NCBI GenBank assembly: GCA_937893145.1
Contig: CALBJW010000201.1
Location: forward strand, 1-32,648
Length of the DNA: 32,648 nucleotides
Reading direction: 5' to 3'
Source: an uncultured Prevotellaceae bacterium
GTDB lineage: Bacteria > Bacteroidota > Bacteroidia > Bacteroidales > Bacteroidaceae
Within the stretch, counting starts at the first letter, position 1; the number at the start of each line of letters is the position of its first letter. The position numbers and the translations under genes were made by a program. Below the pieces are notes generated by a model. That model had not been told where the DNA came from. It saw only the letters and a program-made list of their open reading frames with translations, and did not search any database. Positions 1-7,772 of this stretch are shown here, piece by piece.

Positions 1-891
1 GTTCGTCTCACCCCCGAGGTAATGGAGGCCTTCACCGCATGCAACGACTTGGCGCCTCTGCACAATCCTGCCAACATCAAGGGCGTAAACGCTGTTTCCG
101 CGTTGATGCCTAACATACCTCAGGTAGGCGTCTTCGACACCGCCTTCCACCAGACCATGCCCGACTATGCCTACATGTATGCCCTCCCCTACGAGCTGTA
201 CCAGAAGTATGGCGTTCGCCGCTACGGTTTCCATGTAACCAGCCATCGCTACGTTTCACAGCGCGTATGCGAGTTCCTCGGCATCAAGCCCGAAGGTACA
301 AAGATCATAACCTGTCACATAGGAAATGGTGCATCTATCGCAGCTGTCAAGGACGGCAAGTGTGTAGACACCTCAATGGGTCTTACTCCCCTCGAAGGAC
401 TCATCATGGGAACCCGCTCTGGCGATATCGACGCTGGTGCAGTAACCTTCCTGATGGATAAGCTGAACCTCGACACCAAGGGTATCAGCAATCTGCTCAA
501 CAAGCAGTCAGGTCTGGCTGGTGTTAGTCAAGGCTCAAGCGACTTCCGCGACATTCTGGCTGGTATCGCCGCAGGCAACGACAAGGCTCGTCTGGCCAAG
601 GAGATGTACACCTACCGCATCAAGAAGTACATCGGTCAGTACGCTGCTGCTATGGGTGGTGTAGATATCATCCTCTTCACTGGTGGTGCTGGTGAAAACC
701 AGTGGGAAGTACGCGAAGGTGCTACTGAAGGCCTTGAGTTCATGGGTATCAAGATGGACGAAACTAAGAACCGCTCATGCCGTGCAACAGAGGCTATCCT
801 CTCTGCCGACGACTCTAAGGTTACTGTCTGCTGTATCCCAACTGATGAGGAACTCATGATTGCTCTCGACACATTGGCATTGGCTAAGTAA
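1..891 (+). CDS. ackA: Acetate kinase, C-terminal part (5' end outside window)
   Basis: Acetate kinase interconverts acetyl phosphate plus ADP with acetate plus ATP in the cytoplasm, the last step of acetate fermentation. The reading frame is open from base 1, so the true start lies upstream and about the first quarter of a ~400-residue enzyme is missing. Visible family signatures are RRYGFHVTSHRYV, then TCHIGNGAS and MGLTPLEGLIMGTRSGDID, and near the end FTGGAGEN. The usual FHGTSH motif reads FHVTSH here, a glycine-to-valine change next to an active-site histidine. The gene ends about 4 bases before a GC-rich palindromic repeat and a strong hairpin, and it is convergent with the hexosaminidase gene. 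Phosphotransacetylase would be expected upstream but cannot be seen. Confidence 0.97.
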   Translation, partial: VRLTPEVMEAFTACNDLAPLHNPANIKGVNAVSALMPNIPQVGVFDTAFHQTMPDYAYMYALPYELYQKYGVRRYGFHVTSHRYVSQRVCEFLGIKPEGTKIITCHIGNGASIAAVKDGKCVDTSMGLTPLEGLIMGTRSGDIDAGAVTFLMDKLNLDTKGISNLLNKQSGLAGVSQGSSDFRDILAGIAAGNDKARLAKEMYTYRIKKYIGQYAAAMGGVDIILFTGGAGENQWEVREGATEGLEFMGIKMDETKNRSCRATEAILSADDSKVTVCCIPTDEELMIALDTLALAK

Positions 892-894
892 AAA

Positions 895-935
895 GAAGCT
901 CTTTCCCCACTCTCCCCGAAAGGGAGGATGGGGAA
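895..935 (+). repeat. GC-rich palindromic repeat, copy A (divergent)
   Basis: Starting about 4 bases after the ackA stop, a C-rich arm (CTTTCCCCACTCTCCCC) is followed by a G-rich arm (GGGAGGATGGGG), which fold on each other imperfectly. It resembles the copies near 3797, 4281, 6811 and 8678 but lacks their GAGTAGA tail, so it is the most diverged member or only a look-alike. Confidence 0.55.
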
Positions 936-944
936 TAAATATAG

Positions 945-984
945 ATAAAGCCTGACTGCACATATTTTTGCAGCCAGGCTTTAT
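945..984. terminator. Bidirectional hairpin terminator between ackA and hexosaminidase
   Basis: The arm ATAAAGCCTGACTGCA (945-960) pairs with 969-984 in 16 positions with one A/C mismatch, around an 8-base T-rich loop. It sits between two convergent genes. Its stem sequence closely resembles the hairpin at 8752-8792. Confidence 0.85.
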
Positions 985-1014
985 TTGTATTAATTATATA
1001 AGGATTGCTTCGTA

Positions 1015-2598
1015 TTAGAACTTATGATGAGTATAACCAAGCTTATCGTAAATCTTGATGAGATTTGGGAGACGCTTTGAGAAGTCGTCATAGTTCTTGT
1101 TAGCTGGGAGCATCCACTGCACCTCGCTAAGAGCGGCGAGACGTGGGAGAAGCATGTACTCCATGTGCTGAGGAGAAAGGATGTACTCAGACCAGAGGTT
1201 GCACTGAGCACCCTGAATGTACTTAGCTTCGTTTGGTTCAAGACCTTCTGGAACTGGTTCAAGACTATAAACCTTATCTATAGGAAGGTTGGCAGTGAAT
1301 GCCATTGGTTCGCTGTTCCAATCCTTAGTCTGGTAGTAGTCGAAGTAGCAATGTGAAACAGGAGTCATGATGACATTGTGGTGAAGCTTAGCTGCCTCAC
1401 GACCGCCTTCCTGGCCACGCCACGACATAACCCATGTGTTGTCACCAAGTCCTCCTTCAAGAACCTCATCCCAACCAATGACTGTACGACCTTTCTTTGC
1501 GAGATAAGCCTCAGCATCCTTGAGGATATAAGACTGAAGCTGGTCTTCGAGCGACTTACCGTTAGCAGTTGTAAGACCAAGCTCCTGAATCTTTTCCTGA
1601 CACTTAGGACAGTTCTTCCAACGAGTCTTAGGACACTCATCACCTCCAAGATGGATGAGGGTGGAAGGGAACACATCACAAAGTTCATCAAGCACATCAT
1701 GAATGAAAACCAAAACCTTTGGATTACCTGCACAAAGCACATCATCTGTCACACCCCAGATATCCCAAAGCTTGTAAGGACCACCTGTACAACCGAGGTC
1801 TGGGAACGCAGCAAGTGCTCCAAGCATGTGTCCTGGCATATCAATTTCTGGAATAACCTGGATGTATCGCTCAGCAGCATATCTCACGATGTCACGACAC
1901 TCTTCCTGAGTGTAGTAGCCACCATGTGGAGTCTGGTCGAAAACACCTGTGTTGTGTCCAATGACAGTCTGCTCGCGCATCGAACCCTTCTTGACAAGTT
2001 CTGGATAGTGCTTCACTTCGAAACGCCACCCCTGATCGTCTGTGAGGTGCCAATGCAACTTGTTTACACCATGAAGTGCAATCATGTCGATGTACTTCTT
2101 CATGAACTCTACTGGGAAGAAGTGGCGTGAACAGTCGATGTGAGCACCACGATAAGGGAAACGAGGAGTGTCGCTTACCACACCACAAGGGATTGGTCTC
2201 TCACTTTCAACGCCAATAATCTTGCGAAGAGCCTGAATGCCATAGAATACACCAGCATGAGTCTTGCCAGCGATTACAATTCCATTTGGGGTGATAGTGA
2301 TGCGGAAACCCTCATCATTTATAATCTTCTTGTCGAGGGTAAGTTCTACACATTTGTTTCCTCTCCAGTCGGTTACAGACCAAGGGTTGCCAGTCTGGAG
2401 ATACATATACTCCGCAAGAAGCTGAGCGTTGCGGTGCATCTTCTCATCACCTCTTGGGTAAGTCACTTGTGTGTACTTGCCGAGAACAAGTTCACCCTTC
2501 GTCTTAACAATACTTCTTGGAAGAGGTACTATGTCAAACGTCTGTGCATTTGCAAATGTGGCACAGATGAGCAAGAGAAAGGTTATCAGTTTTTTCAT
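1015..2598 (-). CDS. Secreted beta-N-acetylhexosaminidase, GH20
   Basis: This 527-residue protein is a glycoside hydrolase family 20 enzyme expected to release terminal GlcNAc or GalNAc from glycans such as mucin or chitin oligosaccharides. A signal peptide (residues 1-19, ending ANAQ) indicates export to the periplasm or outer membrane. An N-terminal GH20b-like domain (about 20-145) precedes the catalytic barrel, which begins at PRFPYRGAHIDCSRHF. The catalytic Asp-Glu pair lies in HLGGDE (316-321); HWHLTDDQGWR and IPEIDMPGH are further family motifs. It lacks the C-terminal extra domains of many Bacteroides homologues. It starts 14 bases after fcl, so it is probably cotranscribed with the GDP-fucose genes. 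Confidence 0.95.
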   Translation of the reverse strand: MKKLITFLLLICATFANAQTFDIVPLPRSIVKTKGELVLGKYTQVTYPRGDEKMHRNAQLLAEYMYLQTGNPWSVTDWRGNKCVELTLDKKIINDEGFRITITPNGIVIAGKTHAGVFYGIQALRKIIGVESERPIPCGVVSDTPRFPYRGAHIDCSRHFFPVEFMKKYIDMIALHGVNKLHWHLTDDQGWRFEVKHYPELVKKGSMREQTVIGHNTGVFDQTPHGGYYTQEECRDIVRYAAERYIQVIPEIDMPGHMLGALAAFPDLGCTGGPYKLWDIWGVTDDVLCAGNPKVLVFIHDVLDELCDVFPSTLIHLGGDECPKTRWKNCPKCQEKIQELGLTTANGKSLEDQLQSYILKDAEAYLAKKGRTVIGWDEVLEGGLGDNTWVMSWRGQEGGREAAKLHHNVIMTPVSHCYFDYYQTKDWNSEPMAFTANLPIDKVYSLEPVPEGLEPNEAKYIQGAQCNLWSEYILSPQHMEYMLLPRLAALSEVQWMLPANKNYDDFSKRLPNLIKIYDKLGYTHHKF

Positions 2599-2612
2599 AA
2601 TGCAGTTAAGTA

Positions 2613-3863
2613 TTAGTTCTTATGATTGATGCAGATTCCCTGCAAATACCATTCGTAGAGCTTGTGGATACCATCCTCGATTTCGATGGTGTGATGCCAA
2701 CCAAGGCGGTGAAGCTTGCTCACATCTGTGAGCTTCTTGAGTGTGCCATCTGGCTTGCTGCGGTCCCAACGAAGTTCGCCCTTGAAACCGATTTCAGCCA
2801 TAATCTTCTCAGCCACCTCCTTGATAGAGATTTCCTTGCCTGTACCCACATTGATGTGGCAGTTTCGGATTTCCTTGATGCCATCACGATTGTTCACGAA
2901 GTCCTGATTGTCGAGGATGTCCTGGAAGTCAACATTGAGGAGGCAGTGAACACTGGCATCTGCCATTTCCTCGCTCCAAAGGAACTCACGCATTGGAGCA
3001 CCTGACCCCCAGAGAGTAACTGCATCAGGAGTGATGCCATAGTGGCGGAGCACCTGAAGGATAGTGTACTCATCGCTCATAGCAGTTGCCATGATAGTCT
3101 GGTATGCCTGTGCCTCTGCAGAATCAGGAGCACCCTGACCATCAACCATCTTTGGCACCTTCATGCTGACAGGACGAAGACCGAGGTCCTTGCGCACAGC
3201 TGTCCAGTCGCCTTCGTTCAAGCACTTCGCAAGGTAAATCTTACGAATCATGGCAGGAAGCACATGACTGTTCTCGAGGTGGAAGTTATCGTTTGGACCA
3301 TAGAGGTTTGTTGGCATTACAGCTATGTAGTTTGTGCCATACTGGAGGTTGAAACTCTCACACATCTTGAGACCTGCAATCTTAGCGATAGCGTATGGTT
3401 CGTTGGTGTATTCGAGTGGACTTGTCAAAAGGCAATCCTCAGGCATTGGCTGTGGAGCCTCACCTGGATAGATACATGTAGAACCGAGGAAGAGGAGTTT
3501 CTTCACACCATGCTTCCATGCCTCACCAATCACATTCTGCTGAATCTGGAGGTTCTGGTAAATGAAGTCTGCACGATACTGAAGGTTTGCCATGATACCA
3601 CCCACATGAGCTGCTGCAAGCACCACTGCATCTGGCTGTTCCTCATCGAAGAATGCCTTCACTGCCACTGGGTCGAGGAGGTCGAGTTCCGCATGACTCT
3701 TACCAACGAGATTCTCATATCCACGAGCCTTCAAGTTGTTCCAAATAGCCGAACCCACAAGTCCATGATGGCCAGCTACAAATATCTTTGATTGTGGACC
3801 TAACCCCTGCCCTTCCCTGCGAGGGAAGGGAGTAGAATGTAAGTCCTGATTGTTTGTACTCAT
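2613..3863 (-). CDS. fcl: GDP-L-fucose synthase with repeat-derived N-terminus
   Basis: GDP-L-fucose synthase (WcaG) is an NADPH-dependent epimerase/reductase that turns GDP-4-keto-6-deoxymannose, the Gmd product, into GDP-L-fucose in the cytoplasm. The Rossmann motif is FVAGHHGLVGSAI, and the catalytic Tyr-x3-Lys is in YAIAKIAG. At 416 residues it is longer than the ~320-residue E. coli enzyme for two reasons. There is an internal insertion before the conserved LWGSGAPMREFLW segment. There are also about 24 extra N-terminal residues, of which HSTPFPRREGQGLG is the in-frame translation of repeat copy B (3797-3839). No alternative start lies between that repeat and the conserved domain, so the ATG at 3863, 14 bases after the DUF559 stop, is the only reasonable start. 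Confidence 0.95.
   Translation of the reverse strand: MSTNNQDLHSTPFPRREGQGLGPQSKIFVAGHHGLVGSAIWNNLKARGYENLVGKSHAELDLLDPVAVKAFFDEEQPDAVVLAAAHVGGIMANLQYRADFIYQNLQIQQNVIGEAWKHGVKKLLFLGSTCIYPGEAPQPMPEDCLLTSPLEYTNEPYAIAKIAGLKMCESFNLQYGTNYIAVMPTNLYGPNDNFHLENSHVLPAMIRKIYLAKCLNEGDWTAVRKDLGLRPVSMKVPKMVDGQGAPDSAEAQAYQTIMATAMSDEYTILQVLRHYGITPDAVTLWGSGAPMREFLWSEEMADASVHCLLNVDFQDILDNQDFVNNRDGIKEIRNCHINVGTGKEISIKEVAEKIMAEIGFKGELRWDRSKPDGTLKKLTDVSKLHRLGWHHTIEIEDGIHKLYEWYLQGICINHKN
3797..3839 (+). repeat. GC-rich palindromic repeat, copy B (inside fcl)
   Basis: The core is a 9-bp perfect inverted repeat, CCCTTCCCT-GCG-AGGGAAGGG (3810-3830), preceded by GACCTAACCCCTG and followed by AGTAGAAT. It is almost identical, in inverted orientation, to copy C at 4281-4321. 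The two bracket the DUF559 gene. Copy B lies within the 5' coding part of fcl and is translated. Confidence 0.9.
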
Positions 3864-3877
3864 TATTCTATTCTTTT

Positions 3878-4246
3878 TTATTCAAGTTGATGTTCTATTT
3901 CTTGGATTACGGATTCGATGTCGTAAAGCACCTCGTCGTTTGTAAAGCGAATGATGTGGAATCCCTTAGACCAAAGCCATTCTTCACGATACTTATCGTC
4001 TTCTTCCTGCCGAGGTTCTGAATGATACGCCCCATCAACTTCGATGATAAGTCCTTCATCACGACACACGAAATCAACGATATAATCACCTATGATATGC
4101 TGGCGCAAGAATTTATGTCCAAGCACACCCAGACGGATATTTTGCCAAAGAAACGCCTCTGCTAAAGTAGGATTCTCCCTATTCTTCTTTGCAAAACCTT
4201 TCAGAAGTTTATACCTGTCTGGCGATGCAGTCCTATAATTCCACAT
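3878..4246 (-). CDS. DUF559 (Vsr-like PD-(D/E)XK) endonuclease domain protein
   Basis: This 122-residue protein matches the DUF559 family, related to Vsr-type very-short-patch endonucleases. The order is an N-terminal NPTLAEAFLWQNIR helix, LGHKFLRQHIIGDYIVDFVC, IIEVDGAYH and a C-terminal FHIIRFTNDEVL segment. The putative metal-binding acids are the Asp of YIVDF and the Glu-x-Asp of IEVDG. I chose the ATG at 4246; a TTG at 4261 would add five residues (MKAGI) outside the usual family start. It lies between inverted palindromic repeats, inside a GDP-fucose operon with which it has no metabolic link. That arrangement suggests a selfish or repeat-associated gene rather than pathway function. Its biochemical activity is unknown. 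Confidence 0.85.
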   Translation of the reverse strand: MWNYRTASPDRYKLLKGFAKKNRENPTLAEAFLWQNIRLGVLGHKFLRQHIIGDYIVDFVCRDEGLIIEVDGAYHSEPRQEEDDKYREEWLWSKGFHIIRFTNDEVLYDIESVIQEIEHQLE

Positions 4247-4280
4247 AATTCCAGCCTTCAAACTCCAAGTTTACCCCAGT

Positions 4281-4321
4281 ATCTACTCCCTTCCCTCACA
4301 GGGAAGGGTCGGGGTTAGGTC
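4281..4321 (-). repeat. GC-rich palindromic repeat, copy C
   Basis: The core CCCTTCCCT-CAC-AGGGAAGGG (4288-4308) is flanked by ATCTACT on one side and TCGGGGTTAGGTC on the other. Its reverse complement matches copy B over nearly 40 bases. It begins 2 bases beyond the gmd stop codon (4324-4326). Confidence 0.9.
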
Positions 4322-4323
4322 TT

Positions 4324-5445
4324 CTATTTTACAATTCCCTTTTCCAAATACTCTGCCAAGTTGGTTCTTACCTTAGCGGCAGCACCATCGGCAGCGACCT
4401 TTGCCATATCGTGGTCAACCATAATCTTCACGAGTTCTTCGAAAGAAGTCTTTGAAGGATTCCAGCCGAGCTTAGCTTTAGCCTTTGTTGGGTCGCCCCA
4501 GAGGTTAACAACATCTGTTGGACGATAGAAGTCCTCACTTACAGCAACGAGAGTCTTGCCTACGAGTGAAGGATCTACATTGCCTTCTACAGCAACACAA
4601 ACACCTACCTCGTCCATGCCTTCACCCTTGAACTCGAGTTCGATGCCTGCATGCTTGAATGCATAGTAAGCAAACTCACGAACAGAGTGCTGAACACCTG
4701 TAGCGATTACGAAGTCTTCTGGCTTCTCGTTCTGAAGGATGAGCCACATACATTCAACATAGTCCTTTGCATACCCCCAGTCGCGGAGTGAAGAGAGGTT
4801 ACCAAGAAGGAGCTTATCCTGAAGTCCCTGTGCGATACGAGCTGCAGCAAGAGTAATCTTACGAGTTACGAATGTCTCACCACGACGCTCAGACTCATGG
4901 TTGAAGAGGATACCTGAACAGCAGAACATATTGTATGCCTCACGGTATTCCTTAACAATCCAGAAACCATAAAGCTTAGCTACTGCGTATGGAGAATATG
5001 GGTGGAATGGAGTGTTCTCGTTCTGTGGAACTTCTTCAACCTTACCATAAAGTTCGGAAGTAGAAGCCTGATATACGCGACACTTGTCTGCAAGACCACA
5101 GATACGAACAGCCTCAAGCACACGGAGAACACCTACAGCATCAACATCTGCTGTGAACTCAGGAGCATCGAACGACACCTGAACATGGCTCTGTGCTGCA
5201 AGGTTATAGATTTCTGTTGGCTGAACCTTCTGTACTACCTGAAGCATACCCATAGAGTCGCCCATGTCACCATAGTGAAGGTGGAAGTTAGGCTGACCTT
5301 CAAGGTGCGAAATACGTTCGCGGAAGTCAACAGAAGAACGACGAATGATACCATGAACATCATAGCCCTTTTCGAGGAGGAACTCAGCAAGATAACTACC
5401 ATCCTGACCTGTAATACCTGTGATTAATGCTACTTTTCTTTCCAT
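4324..5445 (-). CDS. gmd: GDP-mannose 4,6-dehydratase
   Basis: Gmd dehydrates GDP-D-mannose to GDP-4-keto-6-deoxy-D-mannose, the first committed step to GDP-L-fucose. The 373-residue length is normal. The NADP-binding motif is TGITGQDGSYLAEFLLEKGY at the N-terminus, with the family strings HYGDMGDS and NLAAQSHVQVSF. The active-site Tyr-x3-Lys is in YSPYAVAKLYG near residue 155. A segment GMDEVGVCVAVEGNVDPSLVGKTLVAVSEDFYRPTDV replaces the shorter stretch of E. coli Gmd, as is usual in Bacteroidetes homologues. It is the first gene of the leftward fucose block, with a -7 box at 5510-5517 upstream. Confidence 0.97.
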   Translation of the reverse strand: MERKVALITGITGQDGSYLAEFLLEKGYDVHGIIRRSSVDFRERISHLEGQPNFHLHYGDMGDSMGMLQVVQKVQPTEIYNLAAQSHVQVSFDAPEFTADVDAVGVLRVLEAVRICGLADKCRVYQASTSELYGKVEEVPQNENTPFHPYSPYAVAKLYGFWIVKEYREAYNMFCCSGILFNHESERRGETFVTRKITLAAARIAQGLQDKLLLGNLSSLRDWGYAKDYVECMWLILQNEKPEDFVIATGVQHSVREFAYYAFKHAGIELEFKGEGMDEVGVCVAVEGNVDPSLVGKTLVAVSEDFYRPTDVVNLWGDPTKAKAKLGWNPSKTSFEELVKIMVDHDMAKVAADGAAAKVRTNLAEYLEKGIVK

Positions 5446-5509
5446 AAATTATATCTGATTTTTATTGTTTAATTCTTACACATTGAATAAATAATAGTGA
5501 AAATTCGTG

Positions 5510-5517
5510 CAAAGGTA
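5510..5517 (-). promoter_or_regulatory. -7 box for gmd operon
   Basis: Read on the minus strand this is TACCTTTG, matching the Bacteroidetes primary-sigma -7 consensus TAnnTTTG, 65 bases before the gmd ATG. No clear TTTG -33 box is seen at the expected distance. Confidence 0.7.
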
Positions 5518-5571
5518 CTAATTTTATGCGATATTCACGCTCTCAGCACACTTTTTTTGTGGAATTATTCG

Positions 5572-5579
5572 TATCTTTG
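5572..5579 (+). promoter_or_regulatory. -7 box for ATP-grasp gene
   Basis: TATCTTTG matches TAnnTTTG, 39 bases before the ATG at 5618, in the divergent intergenic region shared with gmd. A single TTATACACA unit follows at 5593-5601 in the 5' leader. The -33 region is T-rich but has no well-placed TTTG. Confidence 0.7.
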
Positions 5580-5617
5580 TGCTGAATTAAGCTTATACAC
5601 AACAAAACATAGACAAC

Positions 5618-6811
5618 ATGAACTTTATTTTTATTTCTCCTAATTTCCCAAAAAAATTCTGGCAGTGGTGCGATGCTCTGAAAAACAACGGTGTCACTGT
5701 TCTTGGTATTGGTGATGCAAACTACGATGATCTTTGCACAGAATTGAAAGGTGCGCTCACTGAATATTACAAGGTGAGCAACATGGAAGACTACGACCAG
5801 ATGTACCGTGCTGTGGCATATTTTGCACATAAGCATGGCAAGATAGACTGGATTGAGTCCAATAACGAATACTGGCTTGAACAGGATGCACGCCTTCGTA
5901 CTGACTTCAATGTGACAACAGGTTTGAAGTCGGATAAGATTATGGCTATCAAGGAGAAATCCGAGATGAAGAAATACTATGCCAAGGGTGGTATTCGTAC
6001 TGCTCGACAGATAAAGGGAGCCGAAGGATTTGAGGCTGCAAAGAAGTTTGCAGAAGAAGCAGGTTACCCTCTCTTTGTAAAACCAGATGTGGGTGTCGGA
6101 GCAACTGATTCATACAAGCTCAACAACTTCGACGAACTCACTCATTTCTTCCAGACAGTGAACTTCAGCGACTATGTGATTGAGGAGTTCGTGACTGGTG
6201 ACATCTGCACATACGATGCTGTAATCAACAGTAAGGGCGAACCTATCGTTGAGTCGATGTGCGTGTGTCCTCCAAGTATTGCAGATATAGTGAACTTGAA
6301 CCTCGACTCCGTTTATCATGTTGAGAAGGAAATAAATGAAAACCTCCGTTTCTGGGGAAGACAGACTGTAAAGGCATTCGATGTGAAGAGCCGTATGGTT
6401 CACCTTGAGTTCTTCCGACTCGACCGCGCTCACAAGGGACTTGGTAACAAGGGCGACTTCGTGGCTCTCGAAGTGAACATGCGTCCGGGCGGCGGTTTCA
6501 CTCCTGACATGATTAACTATGCCCACGAGATTGACATTTACAAGATTTGGGCTGAGATGATTGCGTATGATGAGCGCCGACTTCCAGACCCACACGATGA
6601 TTACTTCTGCGTATTTGCTGGCCGTCGTGACAATGTCAAGTACGCTCATTCTCACGAAGATATAATGCAGAAATATGCATCTGCCCTGAAGATGTGGGAC
6701 CGTCTGCCAGCCATCCTTGCAGGAGCAATGGGCGACCAGACTTACATCGCTCGTTTCAGAACTCGTGAAGAGATGGACGAGTTCTTGGGTTATGTGTGCC
6801 ATAGAGTATAA
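5618..6811 (+). CDS. ATP-grasp domain ligase of unknown substrate
   Basis: This 397-residue protein looks like a carbamoyl-phosphate-synthase-like ATP-grasp ligase, a group that joins a carboxylate to an amine or similar nucleophile through an acyl-phosphate. An N-terminal Rossmann-like region (FIFISPNFPKKFWQW, VLGIGDANYDD) precedes the ATP-grasp core. Landmarks are YPLFVKPDVGVGAT, YVIEEFVTGD and the metal-binding VALEVNMRPGGGFTPD. The esterase gene follows 75 bases downstream on the same strand, after palindromic repeat copy D, so the two are probably functionally paired. The substrate cannot be read from the sequence; a dipeptide- or amide-forming role is possible. Confidence 0.85.
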   Translation: MNFIFISPNFPKKFWQWCDALKNNGVTVLGIGDANYDDLCTELKGALTEYYKVSNMEDYDQMYRAVAYFAHKHGKIDWIESNNEYWLEQDARLRTDFNVTTGLKSDKIMAIKEKSEMKKYYAKGGIRTARQIKGAEGFEAAKKFAEEAGYPLFVKPDVGVGATDSYKLNNFDELTHFFQTVNFSDYVIEEFVTGDICTYDAVINSKGEPIVESMCVCPPSIADIVNLNLDSVYHVEKEINENLRFWGRQTVKAFDVKSRMVHLEFFRLDRAHKGLGNKGDFVALEVNMRPGGGFTPDMINYAHEIDIYKIWAEMIAYDERRLPDPHDDYFCVFAGRRDNVKYAHSHEDIMQKYASALKMWDRLPAILAGAMGDQTYIARFRTREEMDEFLGYVCHRV

Positions 6812-6851
6812 AGCCCCTTCCCAACCTCCCCCAAGTGGGAGGAGTAGAATG
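6811..6851 (+). repeat. GC-rich palindromic repeat, copy D
   Basis: Immediately after the ATP-grasp stop codon lies AAGCCCCTTCCCAACCTCCCC, then AAGTGGGAGGAGTAGAATG. CCTCCC (6825-6830) pairs with GGGAGG (6837-6842). The GGAGTAGAATG tail is shared with copy B. Confidence 0.8.
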
Positions 6852-6886
6852 CCGGGGGACAATATAAAAACTTTACTTATTAGAAC

Positions 6887-7624
6887 ATGAATATACAATA
6901 TCATAAAGAATGGAGCAACTGTCTTGGTCGCGATATGGAATGGAAAGAGTATGGCGACTGTGGACATGCTGTGCTTGCTATCCCATCACAAGATGGAAGA
7001 TTTTACGACTGGGAAGCATACCAGATGGTGGCTACCCTCTCGCCTTGGATTGAGAGCGGAAAGATTCGCCTCATCTGTTGCGATGGCATAGACTGGGAGA
7101 CATGGTCAAACTTCTCGGGCGATAACCGCTGGAGAATAGAGCAGCACGAGCGTTGGTTCCACTACATCGTGGATGAGTTGCTGCCTCGCTGCCGTAAGTG
7201 GCACGATGAGACTTTCCTCGTAACGGGTTGTTCTATGGGAGCTTTCCATGCGGCAAACTTCTTCTTCCGCCGTCCTGATATGTTCGACACACTGATTGCA
7301 ATGAGTGGTCTTTATCATGCTGGATATGGATTCCCTTATTATAGCGACGACTTGACTTATGCCAACTCACCACAAGACTTCCTTCGCAATATGCCAAGCG
7401 ACCACCCTTGGATGGATATGTATCGCAAACGCCGCATCATTATCTGTATCGGTCAAGGCAGATGGGAGGAGGAAACACTCGAAAGCACACGACAACTTGA
7501 CACTATCCTCGCACAAAAAGGTGTGCCTGCATGGTTCGACTACTGGGGATTCGATGTGGACCACGACTGGCCAAGCTGGAGAAATCAGTTGGCATACTTC
7601 CTGAACAATATCAAACCATTATAA
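6887..7624 (+). CDS. Alpha/beta-hydrolase-fold putative esterase
   Basis: This 245-residue protein belongs to the putative-esterase branch of alpha/beta hydrolases. The nucleophile elbow is GCSMGA with Ser116, followed by FHAANFFFRRPDMFD. A plausible catalytic His is in VDHDWPSW near residue 229; the acid is probably in the region around residue 200. There is no signal peptide, so it should act in the cytoplasm. It follows the ATP-grasp gene and precedes a strong terminator, defining a two-gene unit. It may cleave an ester or thioester made or used by the ligase, but no substrate is known. Confidence 0.85.
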   Translation: MNIQYHKEWSNCLGRDMEWKEYGDCGHAVLAIPSQDGRFYDWEAYQMVATLSPWIESGKIRLICCDGIDWETWSNFSGDNRWRIEQHERWFHYIVDELLPRCRKWHDETFLVTGCSMGAFHAANFFFRRPDMFDTLIAMSGLYHAGYGFPYYSDDLTYANSPQDFLRNMPSDHPWMDMYRKRRIIICIGQGRWEEETLESTRQLDTILAQKGVPAWFDYWGFDVDHDWPSWRNQLAYFLNNIKPL

Positions 7625-7630
7625 AGAACA

Positions 7631-7665
7631 AATCGGGGGCAAATGACACACATTTGCCCCCGATT
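7631..7665 (+). terminator. Hairpin terminator after esterase
   Basis: AATCGGGGGCAAATG (7631-7645) pairs perfectly with 7651-7665 around the loop ACACA, 6 bases past the esterase stop. There is no long T tract after it. Confidence 0.85.
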
Positions 7666-7721
7666 GTGCAATAATTAGGCGAAAACTTACCGTTTTCGTT
7701 TCTGTTTTCATTAAATTTGCG

Positions 7722-7729
7722 TACCTTTG
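7722..7729 (+). promoter_or_regulatory. -7 box for fabI
   Basis: TACCTTTG matches TAnnTTTG, about 80 bases upstream of the fabI ATG. TTTC at 7699-7702 lies near the expected -33 position as a weak match. Confidence 0.75.
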
Positions 7730-7772
7730 CAACGCTTTTGGGATACAAAACAATACATATTTAATATAACGA

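Larger units (their letters stand above)
3797..4321. mobile_element. Putative DUF559 nuclease cassette with inverted terminal repeats
   Basis: The 525-bp segment comprises two inverted copies of a palindromic repeat (3797-3839 and 4281-4321) around a DUF559 nuclease gene. It sits between gmd and fcl, consecutive steps of one pathway that are usually adjacent. Its right edge lies 2 bases past the gmd stop and its left edge lies inside the fcl reading frame. Related solo repeats occur elsewhere in the window. Mobility is inferred; no target-site duplication was identified by eye. Confidence 0.6.

Noticed and set aside
1378..2130. 250-residue open frame antisense to the hexosaminidase
   Set aside because: It lies wholly opposite a clear GH20 gene and shows no recognisable domain.
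3042..3791. 249-residue open frame antisense to fcl
   Set aside because: Shadow of the fcl codon pattern, Cys/His/Leu-rich without family features.
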